DNA of 64,000 nt from Streptomyces aidingensis (GCF_900112355.1 NZ_FOLM01000003.1:254274-318273), one strand, 5' to 3'. Positions 32,362-41,991 are shown, counted from the stretch's first letter. Made by a program: numbers and translations. The notes: generated by a model from the sequence alone, not told the origin.

Positions 32362-34956
32362 GTGGCCGACGAGCCCGCGCTCCCCGAGGGCGGAACGCCT
32401 CCCCGGCATCCGGAGGAACCGGCCGGGGCCCCGCCCTCGGGACGGCTTCCCCTGGCCGTCGTCGTGGTCGATCTCTATGGACTGGTCTCGCACTGGAGTA
32501 CCGGCGCCCGCCGGCTGTTCGGCCTGTCACGGGAGGAGGCGCTGGGCCGGTCCGCCGCCGATCTGCTGCCCATCTCCGGCGTGCTGGACGACGTGGGCAC
32601 CCCGGTGGAGACCGCCGGCGGCGTCGCCTACCCGACCGACATCGTGCACACCACGGTCCGCCTCACCGGCGACGAGAACGACCGGACCACGGTGTTCGGC
32701 ACCGAGGAGCAGCCGCCGCTGCGCCTCGCCGAGCCCACCACCGGCCGCTTCTACACCTCCGGCCCGCCCGCCGCCCCGGGAGCGGGCGCGGCGCCGCCGA
32801 GCCGGCTGGACATCCTCTACTGGGCCGTCCCGCTCACCGGTCCCGGCCCGCTGCGCCTGCTGGTGCTGGCCGCCGACGCCACCGGGCCGGCCCGCGGACT
32901 GGCCGCCCGGGAAGGGGGCCACGGCTCCGAGGCGTCCGCCGGCGCCCGGATCGCGGCCGGCTTCGCCCCGCCCGGCACCCTGCCCGGCGGCGCGGAACTC
33001 GCCCGCCGGCTGCCCGAGATCATGCCCAGCATGAACCCCCGGGAGAGCGGCGACATCACCGAGCAGTTGCTGGCCACCGGCTATCCGGTGCTGGAGATCA
33101 GCCACCGGGACCGCGTCCCCCTGGTGCCCGACTGGGGCGTGCCGCGCCGGGTCGAGCGCCGCAGCAGGCTGCTGCGCGCCGCCGCCCGGGCCCGTGCCGC
33201 CGAGGACGAGGAGACCGCCGGGGCCGCCGAGGCGGAGCTCGGTTCCGAACTGGAGTACGCCGCGGTCCGCGAGCGCCTGGAGTTCTTCAACGAGGTCAGC
33301 GCCGCCATCGGCACCTCCCTGGACCTGGGCCGCACCATCACCGAGGTCAGCCGCGCCGTGGTGCCCCGCTTCACCGATGTGGCCGGCACCTACCTGCGCG
33401 AACAGGTGGTGGCCGGCGAGGGCTTCCCGGACGGCCCGCCCGACGCCGCCACCCTCTGGCACCGGGTGGCCGTCGAGCACAACGACGAACCCGGCCGCTG
33501 GGACGATGTGGTCCCGGTCGGGGAATCCATGCCCTTCCCCGTGCACACCCCGTTCTTCCGGTGCATGACCACCGGTCAGCCGGTGCTGGTGGAGCGGATC
33601 GCCGAGCCGGCGGCCCGGCAGATCGCCGCCCAGTTCGAGAAGCGGGACATCTTTCCGCTGATCAACGGCCGTTCCATGCTGGTCGTGCCGCTCAAGGCCC
33701 GGCAGGTGGTGCTCGGCTTCATGATCCTGCTGCGCCACCGCTCCCGGGCGCCGTTCAACGACATGGACCGGGTCACCGGCGCCGAACTCGCCGCCCGGGC
33801 CGGACTGGTGCTGGACAACGCCCGCATCTACACCCACCAGGAGAACGTCGCCGAGACCCTCCAGGACAGCATGCTGCCCCGGGTACGGCCGCGGATGGCC
33901 GGCTGCGACATCGCCACCCGCTATCTGCCCGGCACCCGGCTCGGCCGGATCGGCGGCGACTGGTTCGACACCATCCGGCTGCCCGGCTCCCGCACCGCCC
34001 TGGTGGTCGGCGACGTGATGGGCCACGGCCTGCACGCCGCCGCCATGATGGGCCAGTTGCGCACCGCCGTGCAGACCATGGCCGCCATGGACACCGAGCC
34101 CGCCCAGTTGCTGCGCGGTCTGGACGACCTGGCCCAGCGGCTCGGCGAGCATTACCTGGCCACCTGCCTGTACGCGGTCTACGACCCGGTGCGCGGCGAG
34201 CTGCGGATCGCCAACGCCGGCCACATCCCGCCCGTTGTGGTGCGCGCCGCGGACGGCGGCAGCGCACTGCTGGAGCTGCCCACCGGCGCCCCGATCGGCG
34301 TCGGCCGGGTCGCCTTCGAGACGGTCACCGTGCCGGTGGAGCCGGGCGACCGCCTGGTGATGTGCACCGACGGCCTGGTGGAGGTGCGCGGCCAGGACAT
34401 CGGCACCGGCCTGGCGGCCCTGTGCGAGTCCGCGGCCCATCCGGCCGCCGCCATGGACGAGGCCTGCGACACCGTCATCAGGGCCCTGGCCGCGGCGGAC
34501 CGCAAGGACGACGTGGCCCTGCTGATGGCCCGGCTGAACGGCATCCCGGCCGGGGACGTGGCCCGCTGGCCGCTGGAGCGCACCGCCCGGGAGGTGCCGC
34601 GCGCCCGCCGCCTGGTCCGGGAACGGCTCGCCCGCTGGGACCTGGCCGGCGCGCTCGGCGACACCGCCGCGCTGCTGGTCAGCGAGATCCTGACCAATGC
34701 CGTCCGGCATGCCCGCGGCGGCACGGTGGCGCTGCGCCTGGTGCGCGCCGACGCCCTGCTGTGCGAGATCTCCGACGAGGACCCGGAGCTGCCCAAGCTG
34801 GCCGAGGCCGGGGCGGCGGACGAACACGGCCGGGGCCTGGCGGTGGTCAGCGCCCTGGCCCGGAGCTGGGGGACCAGCCGCACCGCGCGCGGCAAGACGG
34901 TCTGGTTCGAACTGGCGTTGCCGGCGCGGCGGCGGCACCCCCGTCCCGCCCGGTAG
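32362..34956 (+). CDS. PAS-GAF-SpoIIE phosphatase with C-terminal anti-sigma-like ATPase domain
   Basis: 864 aa from GTG 32362 (AAGGAG upstream). Domain order: PAS-like (about 30-180), GAF (300-490), SpoIIE/PP2C phosphatase (515-715; GGDWFD and GDVMGHG carry metal-binding Asp), HATPase (735-855; LVSEILTNAVRHARGG, DEHGRGLAVV). Such proteins both dephosphorylate anti-sigma antagonists and can phosphorylate them, linking signals to sigma factors of the SigB/SigF type in streptomycetes. No transmembrane segment. The next gene is 278 bp away, so it stands alone. Confidence 0.92.
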   Translation: MADEPALPEGGTPPRHPEEPAGAPPSGRLPLAVVVVDLYGLVSHWSTGARRLFGLSREEALGRSAADLLPISGVLDDVGTPVETAGGVAYPTDIVHTTVRLTGDENDRTTVFGTEEQPPLRLAEPTTGRFYTSGPPAAPGAGAAPPSRLDILYWAVPLTGPGPLRLLVLAADATGPARGLAAREGGHGSEASAGARIAAGFAPPGTLPGGAELARRLPEIMPSMNPRESGDITEQLLATGYPVLEISHRDRVPLVPDWGVPRRVERRSRLLRAAARARAAEDEETAGAAEAELGSELEYAAVRERLEFFNEVSAAIGTSLDLGRTITEVSRAVVPRFTDVAGTYLREQVVAGEGFPDGPPDAATLWHRVAVEHNDEPGRWDDVVPVGESMPFPVHTPFFRCMTTGQPVLVERIAEPAARQIAAQFEKRDIFPLINGRSMLVVPLKARQVVLGFMILLRHRSRAPFNDMDRVTGAELAARAGLVLDNARIYTHQENVAETLQDSMLPRVRPRMAGCDIATRYLPGTRLGRIGGDWFDTIRLPGSRTALVVGDVMGHGLHAAAMMGQLRTAVQTMAAMDTEPAQLLRGLDDLAQRLGEHYLATCLYAVYDPVRGELRIANAGHIPPVVVRAADGGSALLELPTGAPIGVGRVAFETVTVPVEPGDRLVMCTDGLVEVRGQDIGTGLAALCESAAHPAAAMDEACDTVIRALAAADRKDDVALLMARLNGIPAGDVARWPLERTAREVPRARRLVRERLARWDLAGALGDTAALLVSEILTNAVRHARGGTVALRLVRADALLCEISDEDPELPKLAEAGAADEHGRGLAVVSALARSWGTSRTARGKTVWFELALPARRRHPRPAR

Positions 34957-35009
34957 GCCACGGCTCCCGAACCGATCGGACGATAACCGGGACATCTCCC
35001 GGCTTCGAC

Positions 35010-35022
35010 CGGTACGGTACCG
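35010..35022. promoter_or_regulatory. Perfect palindrome upstream of a methyltransferase gene
   Basis: CGGTACGGTACCG: 6-bp arms around one base, 213 bp before the ATG at 35235. Operator-like but unassigned. Confidence 0.3.
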
Positions 35023-35234
35023 AACTCTCCCCGTAACCCCGGGAGTTGCCGCCCTACTGTCGCCACCACGCACCATCGTCCCGGAACACCGCGACGCAAC
35101 TGAGCACGCAGCTTGAGCACGCACAGACATCGGCATTGAGTCAGCAGGCTTGTCACGACACGGCCAGTGCCCGCGGCCCGGGAACAGCGGAGGCCACCTC
35201 CGGCGGCGGCACTGGGCCCCACTGGGGAGGACTG

Positions 35235-35969
35235 ATGGACGCCACACGCACGCCGTCCGACTGGGAAGGCTTCTGGCGCAACGCGCCGCACGGCGCCAAG
35301 GAGGTGTTCTGGGACGCGCCCGCCGACCGGGTCGCCGACCGGCATCTGCCCGTGCTGGAAACCCACTTCGCCGCCCGGCTGCCCATGATCGACCTCGGGT
35401 GCGGCAATGGCACCCAGACCATAAGCCTGGCCGACCGCTTCCGGCCGGTGCTGGGCATCGACATCTCCGCGGCGGCCATAGACCGCGCCCGCCGCCAGGT
35501 GGACGGCCGGGGCGAGCGCCCGCCGGTGGAGTTCCGCACCGGCGATGCCGCGGACACCGCCCTGGCCGCCCGGCTGCAGGAGGAGCTGGGCGACTGCAAT
35601 GTCTACATCCGCGGCCTGCTGCACCAGTTGCCGCCCGCCCTGCGGCCCGGTGTGGCCGATGCGGTGGCCACCCTGGTCGGCCGGCGCGGCCGGGCCTTCA
35701 TAGCCGAGCCGGCCGAGGCGGCCCGGGGAATGCTGGCGGGCCTGCTGCGCCGTTCCGAGGGGCCGCCGCCCGGGCTGGCCGCGGTACTGGCCTACGGCGT
35801 GACGCCGCTGGAGATGCCGGACGAGGTCCTGCCCGGGCTGTTCCGTGCCGCCGGGCTGACCGTGCTGGCCTCCGGCACCCTGCCGCTGGCCACCACCGAA
35901 CGGGACCCGGACGGCAAGGTCCTGGAGCTGCCCTCCAACTGGCTGGTGACGGGCCGCCCCGCCCCCTGA
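35235..35969 (+). CDS. SAM-dependent class I methyltransferase
   Basis: 244 aa. Rossmann methyltransferase: motif I MIDLGCGNGTQTI, acidic loop LGIDISAAAIDRAR, motif post-I FRTGDAADTA and YIRGLLHQLPP. The N terminus, PSDWEGFWRNAPHG, resembles TPMT-like or hypothetical streptomycete methyltransferases. GGGGAGG precedes ATG 35235. Acceptor unknown; the next gene is a peptidase with its own promoter. Confidence 0.85.
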   Translation: MDATRTPSDWEGFWRNAPHGAKEVFWDAPADRVADRHLPVLETHFAARLPMIDLGCGNGTQTISLADRFRPVLGIDISAAAIDRARRQVDGRGERPPVEFRTGDAADTALAARLQEELGDCNVYIRGLLHQLPPALRPGVADAVATLVGRRGRAFIAEPAEAARGMLAGLLRRSEGPPPGLAAVLAYGVTPLEMPDEVLPGLFRAAGLTVLASGTLPLATTERDPDGKVLELPSNWLVTGRPAP

Positions 35970-36018
35970 GCGGCCCGCGACGGGCCTGTCGTTCTTCCGC
36001 CGGGCCGCGCCGAGCGCG

Positions 36019-36024
36019 TAGCGT
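36019..36024 (+). promoter_or_regulatory. -10 hexamer of the leaderless dppA promoter
   Basis: TAGCGT ends 8 nt before ATG 36033 and no ribosome site intervenes. The segment 36017-36040 closely matches 36941-36964 (see that entry). Confidence 0.5.
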
Positions 36025-36032
36025 GACCCGGC

Positions 36033-36866
36033 ATGAAGGTGTTGATCAGCGCCGACATGGAGGGGGCCACCGGCGTCACCTGTCCCGCCGACTGTCTGCC
36101 CGGCACCCCCCAGTGGGAGCGCTGCCGGGTGATGTTCACCTCCGACGTCAACGCCGCCATCGCCGGGTTCCACGACGGGGGAGCCGAGCGGGTGCTGGTC
36201 AACGAGGCCCATATGAGCATGCGCAACCTGCTGCTGGAGCGGCTCGACGACCGGGCCGAGATGCTCACCGGCCGGCACAAGGACCTCTCCATGGTGGAGG
36301 GCGTCCAGCAGGGCGACGTGGACGGCATCGCCTTCCTCGGCTACCACACCGGCGCCGGGGACGAGGGGGTGCTCGCCCACACCTACCTCGGCAACTCCAT
36401 CACCGGCGTGTTCGTGGACGGGGTACGCGCCAGCGAGGGACTGCTCAACGCCCTGGTCTGCGCCGAGTACGGCACCCCGGTGGTGCTGGTCACCGGCGAC
36501 GACCGCGCCTGCCGGGACGCCCGCGGCTATGCGCCGGGGGCGGAGACCGTCGCCGTCAAGGACTACGTCTCCCGCTACGCCGCGGTCTGCCGGCCCCCGG
36601 GCCGCACCGCCGGCCAGATCCGGGACGCCGCGCGCCGCGCCCTGCGTCTGGCGCACCGGCACGAGCCGGCCCCGCCGCGCCCCCGCAAGGTGGAGGTGGA
36701 GTTCGACGCCGGACACCTGGCCGGGGCCGCCGCCCTGGTGCCCGGCGTGGTCCAGACCGGTGACCGGCGGGTCGGCTACACCGCCCCCGACATGTACCAG
36801 GGCATCCGCTGCTTCAAGGCGGTCACCACCATGGTCTCGGCCGCGGTGGAGGAGTGGTATGGCTGA
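36033..36866 (+). CDS. dppA: M55-family D-aminopeptidase (DppA-like)
   Basis: 277 aa zinc peptidase, usual size. Family motif ISADMEG gives Asp8 and Glu10; further ligands or catalytic residues fit His60 (NEAH), His105 (GYHTGAG), His116 and Glu135. DppA releases D-amino acids from D-Ala-D-Ala type peptides derived from cell wall. It is followed by an M20 and an S9 peptidase on the same strand, so the three may form a peptide-scavenging group. Probably leaderless. Confidence 0.92.
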   Translation: MKVLISADMEGATGVTCPADCLPGTPQWERCRVMFTSDVNAAIAGFHDGGAERVLVNEAHMSMRNLLLERLDDRAEMLTGRHKDLSMVEGVQQGDVDGIAFLGYHTGAGDEGVLAHTYLGNSITGVFVDGVRASEGLLNALVCAEYGTPVVLVTGDDRACRDARGYAPGAETVAVKDYVSRYAAVCRPPGRTAGQIRDAARRALRLAHRHEPAPPRPRKVEVEFDAGHLAGAAALVPGVVQTGDRRVGYTAPDMYQGIRCFKAVTTMVSAAVEEWYG

Positions 36867-36942
36867 CCCGGACGGGCGAACCGCCGCAGGTCTGTACCTG
36901 TGCAGCCCCTCACGGGGCCTGTTGCCGGGTCGGCGCGGAGCG

Positions 36943-36948
36943 TAACGT
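36943..36948 (+). promoter_or_regulatory. -10 hexamer of the micro-ORF/M20 promoter
   Basis: TAACGT, 8 nt before ATG 36957. From CGTA through ATGAAG to the next T the sequence (36941-36964) agrees with the dppA start region at 19 of 24 positions. Confidence 0.45.
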
Positions 36949-36956
36949 GACGGGCC

Positions 36957-37013
36957 ATGAAGATCTTCGGGCCGGGCGCCGGCCCCCGGGACGCCCTGGG
37001 AGCGCTGCCATGA
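36957..37013 (+). CDS. Leaderless 18-codon ORF coupled to the M20 peptidase gene
   Basis: Reads MKIFGPGAGPRDALGALP and stops with a TGA that overlaps the M20 start (ATGA at 37010-37013). It begins right after a -10 hexamer with no ribosome site, so ribosomes would load on the leaderless ATG and reach the M20 start by coupling. It may be a leader peptide or only the remnant of a duplicated dppA start. Expression is not shown. Confidence 0.35.
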   Translation: MKIFGPGAGPRDALGALP

Positions 37014-38404
37014 CTGAACCCGCGGCCGTCGGCGCCATGGTGCAGCCGGAGGACGAGGCGCATCTGGACGGGCGCGCCCTGGACGAGTCGGTCGCCTTCA
37101 CCTCCGACCTGATCCGCTTCGACACCACCAACCGAGGGCTCGGCGAGGGCCATGAACGCCCGGCCGCCGAGTACGCCGCGGAACGGCTGGCCGAGGCCGG
37201 GCTGGCACCGCATGTGCTGGAGAAGGCCCCCGGCCGCACCAATGTCGTCGCCCGCATCGCCGGGCACGACCCGGGCGCGCCCGCCCTGCTGGTGCACGGC
37301 CATCTGGACGTGGTCCCCGCCCAGCCCGCCGACTGGACCGTGCACCCCTTCTCCGGCGAGATCCGGGACGGCGTGGTCTGGGGGCGCGGCGCGGTGGACA
37401 TGAAGAACGCCGACGCCATGGTGCTGGCCGTGGTCCGCGCCTGGGCGCGGGCCGGGGTCCGCCCGCGCCGCGACATCGTGCTCGCCTTCACCGCCGACGA
37501 GGAGGACAGCGCCGCCTACGGCTCCGGCTTCCTGGTCCAGGAGCACGCCGTGCTGTTCGAGGGCTGCACCGAGGCCATCGGCGAGTCCGGGGCCTTCACC
37601 TTCCACCCCGGCGACGGCAACCGGGTCTATCCGGTGGCGGCCGGCGAACGCGGCACCGCCTGGATGCGGCTGACCGCCCACGGCCGCGCCGGGCACGGCT
37701 CCAAGCGCAACGCGGAGAACGCGGTCAGCCGGCTGGCCGCCGCCGTGCACCGGATCGGCGAGCACCGCTGGCCGGTGCGGCTCACCCCGGTCACCCGGGC
37801 CGCCCTGCTGGCCCTGTGCGAGCTGCGCGGCCTGCCCTGCCCCGATCTGGACGCGGTGGCCCGGATCGGCGAGGCCCATCTGGACCAGGAGATCGACTCC
37901 CTGCTGGACGAACTCGGCCCGTACGCCGAACTCATCGCCGCCACCGTCCGCAACAGCGCCAACCCCACCATGCTGGACGCCGGCTACAAGGTGAACGTCA
38001 TCCCCGGCAGCGCCACCGCCCATGTGGACGGCCGGACCCTGCCGGGCACCGAGGAGGAGTTCGCCGCCACCCTGGACGAACTCACCGGCCCGGATGTCGA
38101 GTGGTCCTACCAGCACCACCAGATCCCGCTGCTGGCGCCGGTGAACTCGCGGAGTTTCGCGGTGCTGCGCGACGCCCTGGAGCACTTCGACCCGGGGGCG
38201 AAGGTGGTGCCGTACTGCATGTCCGGCGGCACCGACGCCAAGCAGTTCTCCCGGCTCGGCGTGCAGAGCTACGGTTTCACCCCGCTGCGGCTGCCGGAGG
38301 GCTTCGACTACGGGCGGATGTTCCACGGGGTGGACGAACGGGTGCCGGTGCAGGCCCTGCACTTCGGCACCCGGGTCCTGGACCGGGCCCTGCGCAGCCT
38401 GTGA
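37010..38404 (+). CDS. M20/M25/M40-family metallopeptidase
   Basis: 464 aa. Di-zinc exopeptidase: LLVHGHLDVVPA gives His98 and Asp100, GRGAVDMK gives Asp130, FTADEED gives Glu164/165, and GGTDAKQFS near the C terminus supplies the late region. The lid domain (GERGTAWMRLTAHGRAGHGS) carries the His of the dimer loop. Likely a cytosolic dipeptidase or acetylornithine-deacetylase-like enzyme. GGGAG stands ahead of ATG 37010. It lies 59 bp before the S9 gene. Confidence 0.9.
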   Translation: MTEPAAVGAMVQPEDEAHLDGRALDESVAFTSDLIRFDTTNRGLGEGHERPAAEYAAERLAEAGLAPHVLEKAPGRTNVVARIAGHDPGAPALLVHGHLDVVPAQPADWTVHPFSGEIRDGVVWGRGAVDMKNADAMVLAVVRAWARAGVRPRRDIVLAFTADEEDSAAYGSGFLVQEHAVLFEGCTEAIGESGAFTFHPGDGNRVYPVAAGERGTAWMRLTAHGRAGHGSKRNAENAVSRLAAAVHRIGEHRWPVRLTPVTRAALLALCELRGLPCPDLDAVARIGEAHLDQEIDSLLDELGPYAELIAATVRNSANPTMLDAGYKVNVIPGSATAHVDGRTLPGTEEEFAATLDELTGPDVEWSYQHHQIPLLAPVNSRSFAVLRDALEHFDPGAKVVPYCMSGGTDAKQFSRLGVQSYGFTPLRLPEGFDYGRMFHGVDERVPVQALHFGTRVLDRALRSL

Positions 38405-38463
38405 GCCCGCCGGGGGAGCTGCGGGAGCCGGGGGGAGCCGAGGGAGCCGAGGGAGAGGTGACG

Positions 38464-40539
38464 ATGTCCGAGCCGCTGATCCGCGCCGGGGCGGTGCCCG
38501 CCCCGTACGGCAGCTGGCCGTCCCCGGTGGACGCCGCCCTGGTCGCCGCGCACGACGGGCGGCCCGAGTACGCGGGGCAGGTCGGCGCCGAAGTGTGGTG
38601 GACCGAGCCCCGCCCGGCCGAGGGCGGGCGCCGCGCCCTGATGCGGCTGCGCCCCGAGGACGGCACCCCGCAAGAGGTGCTGCCCGCGCCCTGGAACGTC
38701 CGCAACCGGGTGCACGAGTACGGCGGCACCCCCTTCGCCGGTGCGCCCCGCCGGCGCGGCGGCCCGCTGGTGGTCTTCACCCACTTCGCCGACCAGCGGC
38801 TCTACGCCCTGGAACCGGACGCCGCGGCCGGGGCCGCCGGACCGCGCCCGCTCACCCCGGTCTCGGCCGTCGGCGGCGGGCTGCGCTGGTGCGATCCGGT
38901 GGTCCTGCCGGAGCGCGGCGAGGTGTGGTGCGTGCTGGAGGAGTTCACCGGGGAGCGGCCCACCGAGGTGCGGCGGCTCGCGGCGGCCGTGCCGCTGGAC
39001 GGCTCGGCGGCGCGGGACCGCTCCGCGGTCCGGGAGCTCACCACCGACGCCCACCGTTTTGTCACCGGCCCCCGGCTGTCGCCGGACGGCACCCGGGCCG
39101 TCTGGCTGGCCTGGGACCATCCCCGGATGCCCTGGGACGGCACCGAGCTGAAGCTGGCCCGGGTCACCGGCGGTGCCCTGACCGGGGTGCGCACCGTGGC
39201 GGGCGGCCCGGAGGAGTCCCTGGTCCAGGCCGACTGGGCACCGGACGGCGGCCTGCTGTTCGTCAGCGACCGCACCGGCTGGTGGAACCTCTACCGCGCC
39301 GCGCCGGAGGACCTGCCGGAGGCCGCGGCCCGGGCCCGCCCGCTCTGCCCCCGGCAGGAGGAGTTCGGCGACGCCCTGTGGCGGATCGGGCTGCGCTGGT
39401 TCGCCCCGCTGGAGGACGGGCTGATCGCGGTGCTGCACGGCCGCGGCGGGCTGCGCCTGGGCATACTCGACCCGGCCACCGGCGAACTCACCGACGTCCC
39501 CGGCCCGTGGACCGAGTGGTCGGCGGCGCTGGCCGTGACCGGCACCCGGGTCACCGGCATCGCGGCCGGCCCGCGCCGCGGCTGGGAGCTGGTCGAACTC
39601 GACACCCGCACCGGCCGCGCCCGGGCGGTCGCCGCGCACCACCGGGACCCGGTGGACCCGGGCTTCCTGCCCGAGCCGGAGCCGCTGACCGTCACCGGCC
39701 CCGGCGGCCGGGAGGTGCACGCCCAGCTCTATCCGCCGCGCAACCCGGACCGTACCGGGCCGCCCGGGGAACTGCCGCCCTGTGTGATCTGGGCGCACGG
39801 CGGTCCCACCGGCCGCGCCCCGGTCGTGCTGGATCTGGAGATCGCCTACTTCACCTCGCGCGGGATCGGCGTCGCCGAGGTGAACTACGGCGGCTCCACC
39901 GGATACGGGCGGGCCTACCGCAACCGGCTGCGCGGGCAGTGGGGCGTGGTGGACGTGCAGGACTGCGCGGCCGTGGCCGCGGCGCTGGCCGAGGGCGGCG
40001 TCGCCGATCCGGCCCGGCTCGCCGTCCGCGGCGGCAGCGCCGGCGGCTGGACCGCCGCCGCCGCGCTCACCGCCGGGCCGCGGAACGGCACGGACGGCGC
40101 GGACGGCATGAACGGCGCGGACGGCCGGTTCGCCTGCGCCGCCATCCGCTACCCCATCCTGGATCTGACCGGCTGGCGGGGCGACGAGACCCACGACTTC
40201 GAGTCGCACTACCTGCACACCCTGGTCGGGCCCTGGGCCCAGGTGCCCGAGCGCTGCCGGGAACGCTCCCCGGTGCACCGCGCCGACCGGGTGCGGGTCC
40301 CGTTTCTGCTGCTCCAGGGGCTGGACGATGTGATCTGCCCGCCCGCGCAGTGCGAACGCTTCCTGGCCGCCGTGCGGGGCCGCGGGGTGCCGCACGCGTA
40401 TCTCGCCTTCCCGGGCGAGGGCCACGGCTTCCGCCGCGCGGAGACCATCGTCCGCGCCGTGCAGGCCGAGCTCTCCCTCTACCTCCAGTGCTTCGGCGCG
40501 GACCGGGACGATGTGCCGCGCCTGGAGCTGCGCCCCTGA
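38464..40539 (+). CDS. S9-family prolyl oligopeptidase-like serine peptidase
   Basis: 691 aa. N-terminal beta-propeller (about 15-400) and C-terminal alpha/beta-hydrolase domain. Catalytic triad: Ser525 in RGGSAGGW, Asp621 or 622 in LQGLDDVICPP, His654 in GEGHGF. A small insert near 541-555 repeats GADG/NGTDG. GGGAGAGG precedes ATG 38464. No signal peptide, so cytosolic peptide degradation alongside the M55 and M20 enzymes is likely. Confidence 0.93.
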   Translation: MSEPLIRAGAVPAPYGSWPSPVDAALVAAHDGRPEYAGQVGAEVWWTEPRPAEGGRRALMRLRPEDGTPQEVLPAPWNVRNRVHEYGGTPFAGAPRRRGGPLVVFTHFADQRLYALEPDAAAGAAGPRPLTPVSAVGGGLRWCDPVVLPERGEVWCVLEEFTGERPTEVRRLAAAVPLDGSAARDRSAVRELTTDAHRFVTGPRLSPDGTRAVWLAWDHPRMPWDGTELKLARVTGGALTGVRTVAGGPEESLVQADWAPDGGLLFVSDRTGWWNLYRAAPEDLPEAAARARPLCPRQEEFGDALWRIGLRWFAPLEDGLIAVLHGRGGLRLGILDPATGELTDVPGPWTEWSAALAVTGTRVTGIAAGPRRGWELVELDTRTGRARAVAAHHRDPVDPGFLPEPEPLTVTGPGGREVHAQLYPPRNPDRTGPPGELPPCVIWAHGGPTGRAPVVLDLEIAYFTSRGIGVAEVNYGGSTGYGRAYRNRLRGQWGVVDVQDCAAVAAALAEGGVADPARLAVRGGSAGGWTAAAALTAGPRNGTDGADGMNGADGRFACAAIRYPILDLTGWRGDETHDFESHYLHTLVGPWAQVPERCRERSPVHRADRVRVPFLLLQGLDDVICPPAQCERFLAAVRGRGVPHAYLAFPGEGHGFRRAETIVRAVQAELSLYLQCFGADRDDVPRLELRP

Positions 40540-40661
40540 CCGCCGCCGCGGGGCGGTGCGGGCGGTCCCGGTGTTCCGGAGCCTTTCACCAGGGCGCCCG
40601 GGGTACCTGTCACCCTGGACCCCGACGCGGCAGCCCCCGTCCACAAGGAGCCTGTGTTGCG

Positions 40662-41210
40662 ATGACACCCCCGCGGAACTCCCCGATACCCACGCCCCCC
40701 GCCGTGCGCGAGGAGCCCTCGTCGCAGCTCGACGATCCACACCGGCTGCTCGCCGAATACCTGGACTTCTACCGGGAGACGATTCTCGCCAAGCTGGACG
40801 GCCTGACCGAGTCGCAGCTCCGCGCCAGCCGGGTGCCGTCCGGATGGACGCCGCTGGAGCTGCTCTGGCATCTGGCCCATGTGGAACGCCGCTGGCTGCG
40901 CTGGGGCTTCGAGGGCGAGGACGTCTCCGCGCCCTGGGGCGACCACGGCACCGGCAAGGGCTGGTCCGTACCGCAGGGGGTGACCGCCGAGGAGGTGGTG
41001 GCCCGCTACCGCAACCAGTGCGAGCGGTCGCGGGAGATCATCGCCAAGGCGTCGCTGGCCGACCGGGCCCAGACGGGCGGGGCGTACAGCGACACTTCCG
41101 AGACCCCGACCCTGGCCTGGATCCTGTTCCATCTGCTCCAGGAGTACGCCCGGCACGCCGGCCAGCTCGACATCGTGCGGGAGCTGATCGACGGCCGGGC
41201 CGGGAAGTAG
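40662..41210 (+). CDS. DinB/DUF664-family protein
   Basis: 182 aa. Four-helix DinB-like fold with three His in the metal-site positions: LLWHLAHVERRWLRWGF and the late EYARHAGQLDIVRELIDG. Family members in actinomycetes use mycothiol as thiol cofactor; that role is inferred. AAGGAG lies 12 bases ahead of ATG 40662, a somewhat long spacing. Stand-alone gene. Confidence 0.85.
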   Translation: MTPPRNSPIPTPPAVREEPSSQLDDPHRLLAEYLDFYRETILAKLDGLTESQLRASRVPSGWTPLELLWHLAHVERRWLRWGFEGEDVSAPWGDHGTGKGWSVPQGVTAEEVVARYRNQCERSREIIAKASLADRAQTGGAYSDTSETPTLAWILFHLLQEYARHAGQLDIVRELIDGRAGK

Positions 41211-41396
41211 CGGCGGCGGATGCCACAACGGGCGTGACGGACATTTCACGCTTAATCTGGTGCCGACCCGAAACAGCCGCGGCCGCGGTGCTTTCCGCTG
41301 CCCATGTACGGCCGGACTGCGGCCGGTGTGCGGTACGGCGCGGCGTCACCACGCCGGCCGGCAACCGTGGCGGCGTACGTATCCAGGAGGCACAGG

Positions 41397-41858
41397 ATGA
41401 CCACTGCCCGCGACATCATGAACGAGGGGGCCCGGTGGATTCCCGCCACCGAGACCCTGGACCGCGCGGCCCAGATCATGCGGGACCTCGATGTGGGCGC
41501 GCTGCCGGTCAGCGACCAGAACGAACGGATGTGCGGCATTGTCACGGACCGCGACATCGTGGTGAAGTGCATCGCCGCCGGGCACGACCCCGCCCGGGTC
41601 ACCTGCGGCGACGTCTGCGAGGGCACGCCGCGCTGGGTCAGCTCGACGGCCAGCGTGGAGGACGTGCTCCGGGAGATGGAGCAGAACCAGATCCGGCGGC
41701 TTCCGGTGATCGACGAGCACAAGAAGCTGATCGGCATGATCAGCGAGGCCGATCTGGCCCGGCATCTGACGGACGACCAGCTCGCCGAGTTCGCCGAGCG
41801 GGTCTACGCCCCGACGCACCGGGGCGCGTCGGGCGCCGGGCACCTCGCCCGTTCCTGA
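41397..41858 (+). CDS. Tandem CBS-domain protein
   Basis: 153 aa, two CBS motifs (about 5-60 and 72-130) with DLDVGALPVSDQNERMCGIVTDRDI and QNQIRRLPVIDEHKKLIGMIS (split here by domain). Such small proteins bind adenosyl nucleotides and sense energy status. AGGAGG stands seven bases ahead of ATG 41397. Downstream hairpin at 41891. Partner unknown. Confidence 0.9.
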   Translation: MTTARDIMNEGARWIPATETLDRAAQIMRDLDVGALPVSDQNERMCGIVTDRDIVVKCIAAGHDPARVTCGDVCEGTPRWVSSTASVEDVLREMEQNQIRRLPVIDEHKKLIGMISEADLARHLTDDQLAEFAERVYAPTHRGASGAGHLARS

Positions 41859-41890
41859 CCGGCGGGCACGCCCCCGGCCGCGCGCCACCG

Positions 41891-41919
41891 CCGCCCGGCA
41901 GCCACCGGCTGCCGGGCGG
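41891..41919 (+). terminator. Terminator after the CBS gene
   Basis: 13-bp perfect stem, CCGCCCGGCAGCC (41891-41903) with 41907-41919, loop ACC. Confidence 0.72.
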
Positions 41920-41991
41920 ACGTCTCTTCCCCGGGTGTCCCCGGCGTGTCCCCGGCGCGCGCCGGGCGCCGGACGGGGGCAGGCTGGAGAC

